Shown: positions 1-7,197 of the stretch, in pieces
How the letters are laid out: each line of letters starts with the position of its first letter
Position numbering within the stretch: position 1 is the stretch's first letter
Source of the DNA: Pseudomonadota bacterium
GTDB lineage: Bacteria > Desulfobacterota > Desulfovibrionia > Desulfovibrionales > Desulfovibrionaceae
DNA: 64,000 nucleotides
Reading direction: 5' to 3'
Assembly (NCBI GenBank): GCA_018816865.1
Contig: JAHIUW010000018.1
Coordinates: 1-64,000 of the forward strand
Translations under genes and position numbers: made by a program
The notes under the pieces: generated by a model
Database searches by the model: none
Seen by the model: only the letters and a program-made list of their open reading frames with translations
What the model was told of the DNA's origin: nothing

Positions 1-140
1 CAATGGCCTGTTCCAGGCAGCGAGGGCCAGAGCCAGGGGATACCGGAACGTGGAGAATTTTATCACCATGGTCTACCTGATTGCGGCCCCGATTCAGGTC
101 GTGGTGGCTTCATGATTTCCACGTCAAACGACGAAGAACC
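1..140 (+). mobile_element. Right end of an ISL3-family insertion sequence (partial)
   Basis: The window opens inside an insertion sequence. The plus strand encodes the end of an ISL3-type transposase, stopping at 115. About 15 bases further on, an end reading ACGAAGAACC (131-140) gives GGTTCTTCGT when read inward, which fits the GGnTCTTC-type terminal repeats of ISL3 elements. I therefore put the right boundary at 140. The left end lies outside the window. If the boundary is right, bases 141-148 should be one copy of the 8-bp target duplication. The element interrupts the NTPase gene on the minus strand. Confidence 0.7.
2..115 (+). CDS. ISL3-family transposase, C-terminal fragment
   Basis: This is the last 37 codons of a transposase whose start lies before the window. 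The reading frame from base 2 ends at TGA 113-115. The residues include ARARARGYRNVENFI followed by a hydrophobic MVYLIAAPI. This matches the typical C-terminus of IS204/IS1096/ISL3 transposases, where an asparagine-glycine pair precedes an alanine/arginine-rich helix and a final NFI..IYLI segment. The family are DDE transposases that move by cut-and-paste with 8-bp duplications. The identification rests on this short motif and on the terminal repeat just downstream. Confidence 0.7.
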   Translation, partial: NGLFQAARARARGYRNVENFITMVYLIAAPIQVVVAS

Positions 141-1547
141 AGGAATATCAAAGGAACACCCCGAATTATTTCTATCCTCATTACACTTGGCAAACTGCTT
201 TACCAGCTGGCTACGAAACTCAAGAGGAAGCTGCGAAGGATCGCCATACTCCAAGAGCACATCAGGGGCCATGACAAACAAGCGCTGTCGAAAACGCTCA
301 TCCCATAAAGATAACCAGGCAGCGACAGCCTCCATTGATGGCCTGACAACTGAAACGCCATACTTATCAGCAAAGAATAGCCGTTCAATTGCCCGGCGAT
401 TCTTTCCTTGTGCAATCAGTTGGTAAAACCACTTTGCTCCAAGGTATTCCCTTACTGACCGATGATGAAAACGAACTCTACCGTATGTAGCCTCATCGAA
501 TATGGCTCTATTGAGCAAGGCATTGATCTGTGTAGCTGTCCAGTCAGATAGCACTTCAGCAGCTTCTATAGACTGAGAAAGACGGTCCGGCGCAATCGGA
601 TTATCAGGAATGATGACGCTACTTTTTCTACACATAGTCAATGCAGCTGCTAATCGAGTTGCACCCATAAGTGCCAGCTCACTACTCAGAGGTCTTCTTT
701 GATCTCTTTCCGAGTTCACTTCGCGGAGCTTTTTTTTGATACTAAACTCCATCATGACCGAGAACGAATCAATTTTACCGTACTCAAGCCAATAAGCAAT
801 TAGGTCCAGCAGGTCTTGAGGTCTAGCTGCGAATATCTCTGCATCAGCACGTTCGATGGCGTCCATGAATGATGAAACATCATTAATGCCTCTGCCAGAC
901 GCAAATATGCGCATCATTTCAGTTGATAAAGGGTCGAGCGTATAGAGAATAGGTGCTGTATCTATTGACACCTCATCTACACTGTCCTGTTCTGTCTTTT
1001 TAGATTGAGAAGTGGAAGGATGGTCAGGTCGAATGGAGAGTGGCAATATTTCTTCCACAGTTTGAAGATCGGCTGTCGCCTGCCAGTCGCTCACTCTCGA
1101 TGCAATAACAACATTAGCGTTTGATAATGAACCATTAAGATGGTGTGCAAGACGATTCAAAGCTCTTCTAAAAAAAGTTGGGTTAGACAATTTTGCCTCA
1201 TCAACAGAATCAAGAAAAAACCATGCGGGCTCCTCTGAGCTAGCCCATATCTCAAATTTAGTTAAATCTTCGGAGGATAAAATATAGCGAAGTTCATCTC
1301 CGGCCAAATCTTCGATTGGGAGGTAAAAAGCGTTTTTCCCCTTCTCCTGAAGCTCTTTTGTTTTAGCTTTGAGCTCCTTCGTTTTCCCTGTACCCGCCTC
1401 AGCAAGCAGGACAACCCGACTATGCGAAAGGACGTCGGCCCATGAGTCGGCCTTACCGCCCAGCATTGCCCGAATATGTATTTCTTCCTCAGAAATTTCT
1501 TTTTCATTAGAAATTTGATGGAAAGTCCTATTTAATTCTATGTACAT
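63..1547 (-). CDS. NACHT-type P-loop NTPase, truncated by IS insertion
   Basis: A 494-residue reading frame, starting at an ATG preceded by AGAGGTG. Residues 47-56 form a Walker A loop (LLAEAGTGKT). Residues 109-118 form a Walker B with the NACHT-style D-S-V-D-E signature (FFLDSVDEA), followed by a sensor-like SRVSDW. The rest is helical, without membrane segments. NACHT/STAND ATPases are usually large proteins with a C-terminal sensor region, and many bacterial ones are anti-phage defence genes. Here the native frame ends at base 141 (about residue 469). The last 25 residues are read from the terminus of the inserted IS, so the C-terminal sensor region is probably missing. Defence is inferred from family and island context. 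The truncated protein is probably non-functional. Confidence 0.7.
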   Translation of the reverse strand: MYIELNRTFHQISNEKEISEEEIHIRAMLGGKADSWADVLSHSRVVLLAEAGTGKTKELKAKTKELQEKGKNAFYLPIEDLAGDELRYILSSEDLTKFEIWASSEEPAWFFLDSVDEAKLSNPTFFRRALNRLAHHLNGSLSNANVVIASRVSDWQATADLQTVEEILPLSIRPDHPSTSQSKKTEQDSVDEVSIDTAPILYTLDPLSTEMMRIFASGRGINDVSSFMDAIERADAEIFAARPQDLLDLIAYWLEYGKIDSFSVMMEFSIKKKLREVNSERDQRRPLSSELALMGATRLAAALTMCRKSSVIIPDNPIAPDRLSQSIEAAEVLSDWTATQINALLNRAIFDEATYGRVRFHHRSVREYLGAKWFYQLIAQGKNRRAIERLFFADKYGVSVVRPSMEAVAAWLSLWDERFRQRLFVMAPDVLLEYGDPSQLPLEFRSQLVKQFAKCNEDRNNSGCSFDIPGSSSFDVEIMKPPRPESGPQSGRPW

Positions 1548-1644
1548 GGCACACCTCTAAGCATCATCAATATTGGCACACCATATACCCCCCAGTTTCC
1601 TTTCCAGTCAAACACCGCCACGTGTGAGTATATTTCGAAAAGGT

Positions 1645-1688
1645 CTGTCCCACTGTCCCAAACCCTATGGATTGGGACAGTGGGACAG
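1645..1688. promoter_or_regulatory. 16-bp perfect inverted repeat between the ATPase and NTPase genes
   Basis: Arms CTGTCCCACTGTCCCA (1645-1660) and its exact complement (1673-1688) flank a 12-base spacer. Each arm is itself a tandem of a TGGGACAG unit, so four copies of the octamer are present in two orientations. It lies 29 bases beyond the stop of the replication ATPase gene and about 100 bases upstream of the NTPase start. No T-run follows, so a protein-binding site or replication iteron pair is as likely as a terminator. Confidence 0.55.
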
Positions 1689-1716
1689 TTCCCCGAAATG
1701 GCTCAAACTCGCCTTT

Positions 1717-3021
1717 TTAGGCCGCTTTCAGCCTCCTATGGACAGTACTGGGAGACATATTCAACTCACTGGCAATGTCCCGCACGCTCATGCCTGACTC
1801 ACTCATGGCTTTAATCTTGTCTTGCTCAGCGGCCTTGAGTTCAACTGTTTCCCAGAATAGAGCTCCCTCGTCAGTGCTCCTTAGAACTGTGACTAGCGGC
1901 CTAACGGCCTCTCCGCACTCGCCTCGGGCCTTCTCAAAGTGAATCTCGAACCTAGCGCCCTGCTCAGGGTCAAAGTCCATTGGGCGTCTCAACGCGAGCA
2001 CAACGTCTAGGATATCCTCTTTGGCGCTTGTGCCCCGTTGCCCGCCCCCTTTGCCCGCATGGTGGACCAGCAGCACGGACTTCCCACGCCGCCTCAAGTC
2101 TAGAATCCAACGCTGAACAGGGAGCCAGCTTTCCGCGTCATTCTCGCGGCCCTTCCTGGCAAGAGTCGCAAGGTTATCCAGAATGATGAGGTCGGATTGT
2201 TCCACCAGTTCATCCAGGGCGGCTTGCCCTTCCTCGCTGGCAAGGTTTGGCATCGGACTGCTTTGCGCATCTGGCGTGACAAACCTAAGAGACCCTTCAG
2301 GAGGAATGTTATACCCCGCTCCCGACATAATACCCGCCAAGCGCTCTTTCATCGCCGCTAGGGGCATCTCTCCGTCTACATACAGGACACGGCGAGGCAT
2401 AGGAGCCTGGAACCCCCAGACACTGCCTCCAGTGGCGACGGCATGAGCTATGGACAAGCAGGCAAAGGTCTTGCCCATCCCCCTCGGGGCATAGAGCATT
2501 GAAAGCCCTTGGGCAGGTATCGCCGGATCCAGAAAATAGCCGCGCTTAGGGCAATCCATTTTTAGAATCTCTTCAGCGCTGAGACAGACGAGCTTACCCC
2601 CACCCCCCTCAACACCCTGTTTCTTGAACGCATGAATCGCATTTAGGGCCTTTCTCATCGCCTCACAGCTTGCGCTACCCTGGGCATGTAAAAAATCCTT
2701 CTCAAGGTGAGCCAGTTGGAGCCGCCGATAAATGACCTCCCCAGCGTGCCTGCTCGTCTTAAGAATGCCCTTCATGCACTCCGTTGCGGTCAAGCCAAGC
2801 GAAGTCTCTAGCCCTGCCATGTACTCTTGCGCACTGGCTCCATTCTGACTTGCCGGAAAAATACACTTCTCAACGATGGGGCGAAGGCGTTCGCTAATCA
2901 AATGAGGTTTAACAGCGAGGGAGCGCCAGTCTTGCTTTTCAGCAAGCAACCCCCATCCAATAAGGTCACGCGAGGCCGACTCTATGACGGCATTCAGCGC
3001 ATCATGATTAGGCAGCGGCAT
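1717..3021 (-). CDS. RecA-fold AAA ATPase (RepA-like helicase/primase-associated) with C-terminal HTH
   Basis: A protein of 434 residues. I chose the ATG at 3021 because GGGAG lies ten bases upstream; an in-frame start at 3078 would overlap the preceding gene far more. Walker A (APRGMGKT) is at about residues 178-185. A Walker B (LIILDNLATL) and a VLLVHHAGKGGGQRG segment follow, as in the RepA/AAA_25 hexameric ATPases used by plasmids and mobile islands for replication. The last 30 residues contain a resolvase-like helix-turn-helix (VRDIASELNMSPSTVHRRL), so the protein may also bind DNA. It overlaps the alpA-like gene by 14 bases, so the two are cotranscribed. A role in excised-island replication is inferred. 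Confidence 0.7.
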   Translation of the reverse strand: MPLPNHDALNAVIESASRDLIGWGLLAEKQDWRSLAVKPHLISERLRPIVEKCIFPASQNGASAQEYMAGLETSLGLTATECMKGILKTSRHAGEVIYRRLQLAHLEKDFLHAQGSASCEAMRKALNAIHAFKKQGVEGGGGKLVCLSAEEILKMDCPKRGYFLDPAIPAQGLSMLYAPRGMGKTFACLSIAHAVATGGSVWGFQAPMPRRVLYVDGEMPLAAMKERLAGIMSGAGYNIPPEGSLRFVTPDAQSSPMPNLASEEGQAALDELVEQSDLIILDNLATLARKGRENDAESWLPVQRWILDLRRRGKSVLLVHHAGKGGGQRGTSAKEDILDVVLALRRPMDFDPEQGARFEIHFEKARGECGEAVRPLVTVLRSTDEGALFWETVELKAAEQDKIKAMSESGMSVRDIASELNMSPSTVHRRLKAA

Positions 3022-3247
3022 TGCTGGACGCTCCCTGCTCAGTCTCATCCCCATCTTGAAGGTAAAGCCCCTCAGCAAGGGCGCGAATGTCTTTCACGCG
3101 CCAGGCCGAACATCTGGGGGCAATTTTGACGGGCTGAGGGAACTTGCCGTCTTTCACGCCAGCCCACCAAGTGGACTTGCTGACGGGGACAATTTTCAGG
3201 ACATCAGGCAGGCGAAGGAAACCGAAATCGAGATTAGCATTTACCAT
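3008..3247 (-). CDS. AlpA-family excisionase/transcriptional regulator
   Basis: A 79-residue protein with the AlpA pattern: FLRLPDVLKIVPVSKSTWWAGVKDGKFPQPVKI, then a W-R-x-x-D-I helix and a short acidic tail. AlpA/Xis-like winged-helix proteins control integrase expression or act as excision factors in P4-type islands. The start has GGAG nine bases upstream. It is the first gene of a two-gene leftward unit with the replication ATPase, and lies in the same island as the integrase at 4006-5217. Family assignment is good; which of the two roles it has is not visible. Confidence 0.8.
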   Translation of the reverse strand: MVNANLDFGFLRLPDVLKIVPVSKSTWWAGVKDGKFPQPVKIAPRCSAWRVKDIRALAEGLYLQDGDETEQGASSNAAA

Positions 3248-3890
3248 GATAGCTCTCCAAAGGTTTTGGGCTTGGAGCTTGCTGGTCCGGCGGAGGTGCT
3301 ATAGGCTTCAGATGTTCACTGGGAGCCGTAGGCGTTAGCGCGCCTGCACTTCCTCCGGGCCATGTGGGTTCGCCCCGTGGCCCGTTCATTTTATGATCTA
3401 GTCCACCTCTTCACTTCACAACCACTGCGGTTTGAGCAGTCGGCTTTCCGATCAAGTTGGACGCAATCATACCTCCTCGGACAGATGGGTAAAGAATTAA
3501 AATCAAATATTTCTGGTAGTTAGTGCAAAAAAGTAGTTTTTATCGCAACTCAAAACCCCTATTTCTGGGGTAATTACCCGATATCTGAACCAATAAATAA
3601 GACAGTAACCATCTGTTTTATCTTCCGATTTTGCAGTTTTTCTTAAGCCACACAATCAGGCCGGATTTATTTTGCAAACACCCTAAAAAAGCGGCTCAAA
3701 AACGAGGGTCCGTGACCAGGTCTGCAACCCGTTTTTGACCGCAAATTTTCGCTTTTCACCCTCCAAAACGACCGCTTGAAGGGGAAATTCAGGACCCAAG
3801 TCCGTCACTTCTGCCCGCTATTATTGGATAAACAAGAATATCCATACTTGAAGTCACGCCTGCAATGGACACGCAATCCAAATTACAAAA
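3248..3890. other. Gene-free AT-rich stretch of the island, possible replication or control region
   Basis: No credible gene is seen over about 640 bases. The part from roughly 3480 to 3680 is clearly AT-rich compared with the neighbourhood. It contains ACCCCTATTTCTGGGGT (stem CCCC/GGGG) near 3555. Further on, TGGATA (3825-3830) and TATCCA (3839-3844) form a spaced inverted repeat. The position between the integrase and the alpA/RepA-like genes is where such islands often keep promoters, excision sites or an origin. No iteron array is obvious by eye. Confidence 0.35.
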
Positions 3891-3917
3891 TAAAAAAGGC
3901 CCGGAAGCCCGAGCCTT
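3891..3917 (-). terminator. Rho-independent terminator of the integrase gene
   Basis: On the minus strand a GC stem (GGCTCGG / CCGGGCC, loop about four bases, one G-T pair) is followed by TTTTTTATTTT. It lies about 90 bases past the integrase stop. Confidence 0.7.
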
Positions 3918-4005
3918 AGAGAAATCATAACATCTTGTTTTTTAACCCGATTTTGCGCAAAAAAATGGGTTCCGTACCCCCCTAGAACCTAAATAGGCTA
4001 CCTAC

Positions 4006-5217
4006 TCAACCCATTCTTTGCACCCCTATCGACACAACCGTAGCCCCGGCTTTCAACCCGTCCAGATAATCCGCCCATGCCTGCATCATCTCTCTCCGCT
4101 TGGGCAAATACTCAGCGAAATTGTATGTCGCCCGAACCTTGTCACGCGGCGAGTGCGCCAACTGCCTTTCAATCACATCTCTATTCCATCCCTGTTCATT
4201 GAGAACAGTCGAAGCCATTGACCGGAACCCGTGACAAGTCATTTCATCTTTGCTGTACCCAAGACGCCGCAGGGCGGCATTGACGGTGTTATCGCTCATG
4301 GGCCGGGTATCGGTTCGCACAGAGGGGAACACATAGCGCCCGTTCCCCGTCACTTCCCGAATGTCACGAAGCACTTCCAGAGCCTGCCGGGAAAGCGGCA
4401 CGATGTGGGGCTGGCGCATCTTCATCTTCTCAGCGGGAATGCGCCACTCAGCGGCGTCCAAGTCCAACTCTGCCCATTCTGCCTTGCGAAGCTCTCCGGG
4501 ACGCAGAAAGACCAGCGGAGCAAGCCGCAGGGCACAACGACCGATCATGGTTCCATCATAGGCGTCAATGGCGCGGAGCAACCCGCCGATCTTCTTGGGT
4601 TCGGTAATGGATGCATGGTGCTTCACCTTGGTAGCTGGCGGCAAAGCCCCCTGGATGTCTGCCGCAGGGTCCCTATCCGCCCTTTCAGTGACAATGGCAT
4701 ACCGGAAGACCTGAGAGAGGATTTGACGAACTCGCCGGGCGACTTCCACCGCCCCGCGCTTTTCAATGCGCTGAACGAGCCTAAGCATGTCTGTTGGCCC
4801 TAGCTCAGTGATGGGCCGATTCCCGATCTGAGGAAACACATCCTTGCTCAGACGACTTATGACCGTCTCGGCGTGGCCTCCGCTCCAATCCTGCGAAAAC
4901 TTCTCATACCATTCACGGGCAACCCCTTCGAATGTGTTCTCAAGCTGGGCCTTTTCCTGCTTACGGACTTCTCCGGGGTCAACTCCCGAAGCCAGAACCC
5001 GGCGCTTCTCCTCACACTTGTCTCGGGCCTCAGCGAGGGATACGTCCGGGTACAATCCGAGGGAGAGCATTTTTGCATTCCCTTCGAAGCGATACCGAAA
5101 GCGCCAACGCTTATTTCCGGTCGTTGGGACTTCAAGGCACAGCCCGCGCCCGTCGGAGAGGCGATAGAGCTTGTCTTTGGGCTTTGACGCATTGATGAGC
5201 TTCACGTTCAGCGACAT
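4006..5217 (-). CDS. P4-type tyrosine integrase
   Basis: A 403-residue site-specific recombinase. The N-terminus is the arm-binding DUF4102 domain (YRLSDGRGLCLEV; RFRYRFEGNAKMLSLGLYPD), followed by a SAM-like core-binding region and the catalytic domain. Visible catalytic residues are Arg in FLRPGELR (about residue 240), the H-x-x-R pair in CHGFRSMAST (about 327) and the nucleophile Tyr in ATYNFAEYL (about 365). The length is normal for the family and the gene looks intact. It reads away from tRNA-Ser(UGA), whose 3' end is about 165 bases upstream. This is the usual arrangement for islands that integrate into a tRNA 3' end. Confidence 0.92.
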   Translation of the reverse strand: MSLNVKLINASKPKDKLYRLSDGRGLCLEVPTTGNKRWRFRYRFEGNAKMLSLGLYPDVSLAEARDKCEEKRRVLASGVDPGEVRKQEKAQLENTFEGVAREWYEKFSQDWSGGHAETVISRLSKDVFPQIGNRPITELGPTDMLRLVQRIEKRGAVEVARRVRQILSQVFRYAIVTERADRDPAADIQGALPPATKVKHHASITEPKKIGGLLRAIDAYDGTMIGRCALRLAPLVFLRPGELRKAEWAELDLDAAEWRIPAEKMKMRQPHIVPLSRQALEVLRDIREVTGNGRYVFPSVRTDTRPMSDNTVNAALRRLGYSKDEMTCHGFRSMASTVLNEQGWNRDVIERQLAHSPRDKVRATYNFAEYLPKRREMMQAWADYLDGLKAGATVVSIGVQRMG

Positions 5218-5268
5218 GTGAGTAACTTCTCCTTGCTCAGGTTGAACTACTCACATTGTTACTCACAT
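5218..5268. promoter_or_regulatory. Repeated ACTCAC sites in the integrase promoter region
   Basis: GTGAGTAAC (5218-5226) is the reverse complement of GTTACTCAC at 5258-5266, and TACTCACAT recurs at 5248-5256. Three copies thus lie within 50 bases directly upstream of the integrase start codon, two direct and one inverted. This spacing suggests a regulator or excisionase binding cluster. No factor can be named. Confidence 0.4.
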
Positions 5269-5291
5269 TAGGCCCCGGATGTCAACGGATC

Positions 5292-5373
5292 ACCCTGGAC
5301 AACCCTGGACTATAAAACGAGAAAAGCCCCGTTATTTCAGGGGCTTTTCGGACAGCGCTGGATTGCGCTGGAT
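5292..5373 (+). repeat. Paired direct repeats between integrase and tRNA-Ser, candidate integrase arm sites
   Basis: ACCCTGGAC occurs at 5292-5300 and 5302-5310, and GCGCTGGAT at 5355-5363 and 5365-5373. Both pairs have a 10-bp period and share a CTGGA core, and they flank the hairpin at 5321-5349. Short helically phased direct repeats next to the attachment site are typical of arm-type integrase or Xis binding sites. Confidence 0.45.
5321..5349. terminator. Hairpin terminator downstream of tRNA-Ser(UGA)
   Basis: Perfect 10-bp arms GAAAAGCCCC and GGGGCTTTTC enclose a 9-base loop, with T-runs on both strands. It lies 30 bases past the tRNA 3' end on the island side, so the incoming island appears to supply the terminator for the tRNA. 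Confidence 0.75.
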
Positions 5374-5380
5374 GTGTCGC

Positions 5381-5470
5381 TGGCGGAGGGGGAGGGATTC
5401 GAACCCCCGGATGGTTGCCCATCAACGGTTTTCAAGACCGTCGCGATAAACCGATCTCTGCCACCCCTCC
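5381..5470 (-). tRNA. tRNA-Ser(UGA)
   Basis: The minus strand reads GGAGGGG at the 5' end (5470 inward), an anticodon loop CTTGAAAA with anticodon TGA, a long variable arm typical of class II serine tRNAs, and a TTCGAATCC T-loop. The 3' acceptor CCCCTCC is followed by G and an encoded CCA (5383-5381). Its 3' end is the likely island attachment site. Confidence 0.95.
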
Positions 5471-5487
5471 GCATTTTGGCGTTGCAG

Positions 5488-5516
5488 AACATATGTGGCA
5501 AGCCCTGCAATGTAAA
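5488..5516 (-). promoter_or_regulatory. Promoter of tRNA-Ser(UGA)
   Basis: On the minus strand, TTTACA (5516-5511) and TATGTT (5493-5488) are separated by 17 bases, just upstream of the tRNA 5' end. Confidence 0.5.
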
Positions 5517-5658
5517 CTATCTTTGCATACCTCAGGCCCCCGTCCGGCATCAAGACCATCCTTGTGCCCCCCCTCCCCCGCAACGGTCCCAGCGCTGTGG
5601 AAGCCGCACTGCCATTAATCAGTATCCCCAGGGGAACTAGCCCTGTTCTCCCGGCAGG

Positions 5659-5687
5659 TTGCACCCCCGGCTCAATCCGGGTAGGCT
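5659..5687 (+). promoter_or_regulatory. Candidate sigma-70 promoter of the FKBP gene
   Basis: TTGCAC (5659-5664) and TAGGCT (5682-5687) are separated by 17 bases, about 85 bases before the FKBP start codon. Confidence 0.4.
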
Positions 5688-5770
5688 ACAAAGATTGGAC
5701 TATCATTCAAGGGAATCCTCCGGCCGCCCGCGGGCGCGCCGAACGAGCCCGAAAAACAAGGGGAGAAACC

Positions 5771-6202
5771 ATGGCCCCAGCCAAAAACGGCGACACCGTT
5801 CGCATCCACTACACCGGCACCCTTGATGACGGGCATGTCTTCGACTCGTCCCTGAATCGCGACGAGCCTTTTGAATTCGTTCTGGGATCCGGCAACGTCA
5901 TCCCCGGGTTCGACAAGGCCGTGAAGGGGATGAGTACCGGAGAAAAGAAGACCTTCACCATCCCCGTGGCCGAGGCCTATGGCCCGCACGAAAAGGAAAT
6001 GGTGTTCGAACTTCCCAAGAGCGAACTGCCCGGCGAGGTCGAGCCCGCACCCGGCATGGTGCTGGAGGCCGAAGGCGAAGACGGCGGTCAGTACCGCCTG
6101 ACCGTGACCCAGGTCGGCACGGACCACGTGACCCTGGACGGCAATCATCCCCTGGCGGGCAAGGACCTGACCTTCGAGATCGAACTACTGGAAATCACCT
6201 AG
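5771..6202 (+). CDS. SlyD-type FKBP peptidyl-prolyl isomerase
   Basis: A 143-residue cytosolic prolyl isomerase and folding chaperone. I chose the ATG at 5771 because AGGGGAG lies just upstream and the FKBP fold starts at residue 5; an in-frame extension upstream has no homology features. Visible motifs are VRIHYTGTLDDG, the FKBP core FVLGSGNVIPGFDKAV, and after an inserted chaperone-flap region the SlyD-style DGNHPLAGKDLTFEIEL end. The histidine-rich metal tail of E. coli SlyD is absent. It appears to be a single-gene unit from the promoter at 5659. Confidence 0.9.
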   Translation: MAPAKNGDTVRIHYTGTLDDGHVFDSSLNRDEPFEFVLGSGNVIPGFDKAVKGMSTGEKKTFTIPVAEAYGPHEKEMVFELPKSELPGEVEPAPGMVLEAEGEDGGQYRLTVTQVGTDHVTLDGNHPLAGKDLTFEIELLEIT

Positions 6203-6278
6203 CAGCCGGGCCGCAGCGCCACCCCACGCGCTACGGACAGCGCTGGAAGTGCGCGTCGATCCCCGCTCCACACACGCG

Positions 6279-6956
6279 ATGAACACGATCCCACTCACGC
6301 GGATTGCCACCCTACTGGCGGTGGCCCTCTGCCTCCTCAGCACGCAGCCGACCCCCTCCCGGGCCGCCGATGAAGCGATCATGAAGCAGACACGCCAAAT
6401 CACGATCCTCGCCTTTGGAGACAGCCTCACCGCAGGCTATGGCCTGCCCACAGACCAATCCCTGACCGCGCGCCTGGAACAGCTGCTGCTGACGAACCAG
6501 TACAACGTGCGCCTCATCAATGCCGGGGTTTCCGGGGACACCACCACGGGCGGACTGGCCCGCCTGGCCTGGACTCTGGAACAGCCCGTGGACGCGGCCA
6601 TCCTGGAGCTGGGAGCCAACGACGCCCTGATGGGCCAGGACCCGGCGGTCGTGGAGCGCAACTTGGACGCCATGCTGACCATGTTCCACACCAAGGGCAT
6701 CCCCGTGCTGCTAGCGGGCATGCGCGCCATCGCCAACTACGGCGAGGACTACGCCCAGGCCTTTGACGCAATCTACCCCCGGCTGGCAGCCAAGCACGGC
6801 ACCCTGTTCTATCCCTTCCTGCTGGAGGGGGTGGTCATGGACCCGGCGCTGAACCAGCTGGACGGCATCCACCCCAACGAGCGCGGCGCCCGCGAGATCG
6901 CCAGCCGCATGTACCCCCTGGTGCGCGAGTTGGTGGAACAGGCCTACCGGAACTAA
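6279..6956 (+). CDS. tesA: TesA-like GDSL (SGNH) esterase/lysophospholipase, exported
   Basis: A 225-residue hydrolase. The N-terminus (ATLLAVALCLLSTQPTPSRAA) is a Sec signal peptide, so the enzyme is periplasmic. Block I FGDSLTAGYGL carries the catalytic serine, block II has Gly (NAGVSGDTT), block III is GANDAL, and block V is DGIHPN with the catalytic Asp and His. The family acts as thioesterase, arylesterase and lysophospholipase. The gene faces a YbbA/YbbP exporter pair, the same partnership seen (in divergent orientation) in E. coli. I prefer the ATG at 6279 because it places the signal peptide at the N-terminus; a GTG at 6249 is possible. Confidence 0.85.
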   Translation: MNTIPLTRIATLLAVALCLLSTQPTPSRAADEAIMKQTRQITILAFGDSLTAGYGLPTDQSLTARLEQLLLTNQYNVRLINAGVSGDTTTGGLARLAWTLEQPVDAAILELGANDALMGQDPAVVERNLDAMLTMFHTKGIPVLLAGMRAIANYGEDYAQAFDAIYPRLAAKHGTLFYPFLLEGVVMDPALNQLDGIHPNERGAREIASRMYPLVRELVEQAYRN

Positions 6957-7070
6957 GCCCTTTCCCGAATTGCTCAATTCTCCACCACTCGACTAGCGAC
7001 ACCCACACTCCGATTTCAGCCTACATCACGCTGAAACATTCATCACATTCGAAAGAGTGCGCCGTCATTG

Positions 7071-7195
7071 CAGGCCGTTCAAAAAGGGTAAGATGCGCGG
7101 CGTGAAAAAAGCTCAAGCTCGTAACGTATCTGTCAATACGTGAGAGTTTGAGCTTTTTGAAACAACAAAGCAGATTGCCGTTTTTCAACGGCCTG
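7071..7195. repeat. Dispersed palindromic element, copy 1
   Basis: Outer arms CAGGCCGTTCAAAAA (7071-7085) and its near-complement ending at 7195 enclose a second stem. In that stem AAAAAAGCTCAAGCTC pairs with GAGTTTGAGCTTTTT, and ACGTAT/ATACGT tips the hairpin around 7130. It fills the gap between the convergent tesA and ybbP genes and ends two bases from the ybbP stop codon. It is related to the copies at 11845, 17242 and 60795. Confidence 0.8.
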
Positions 7196-7197
7196 AG

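Noticed and set aside
5564-5770. N-terminal extension of the FKBP frame
   Set aside because: It contains the candidate promoter and no domain; the ribosome site at 5771 is clear.
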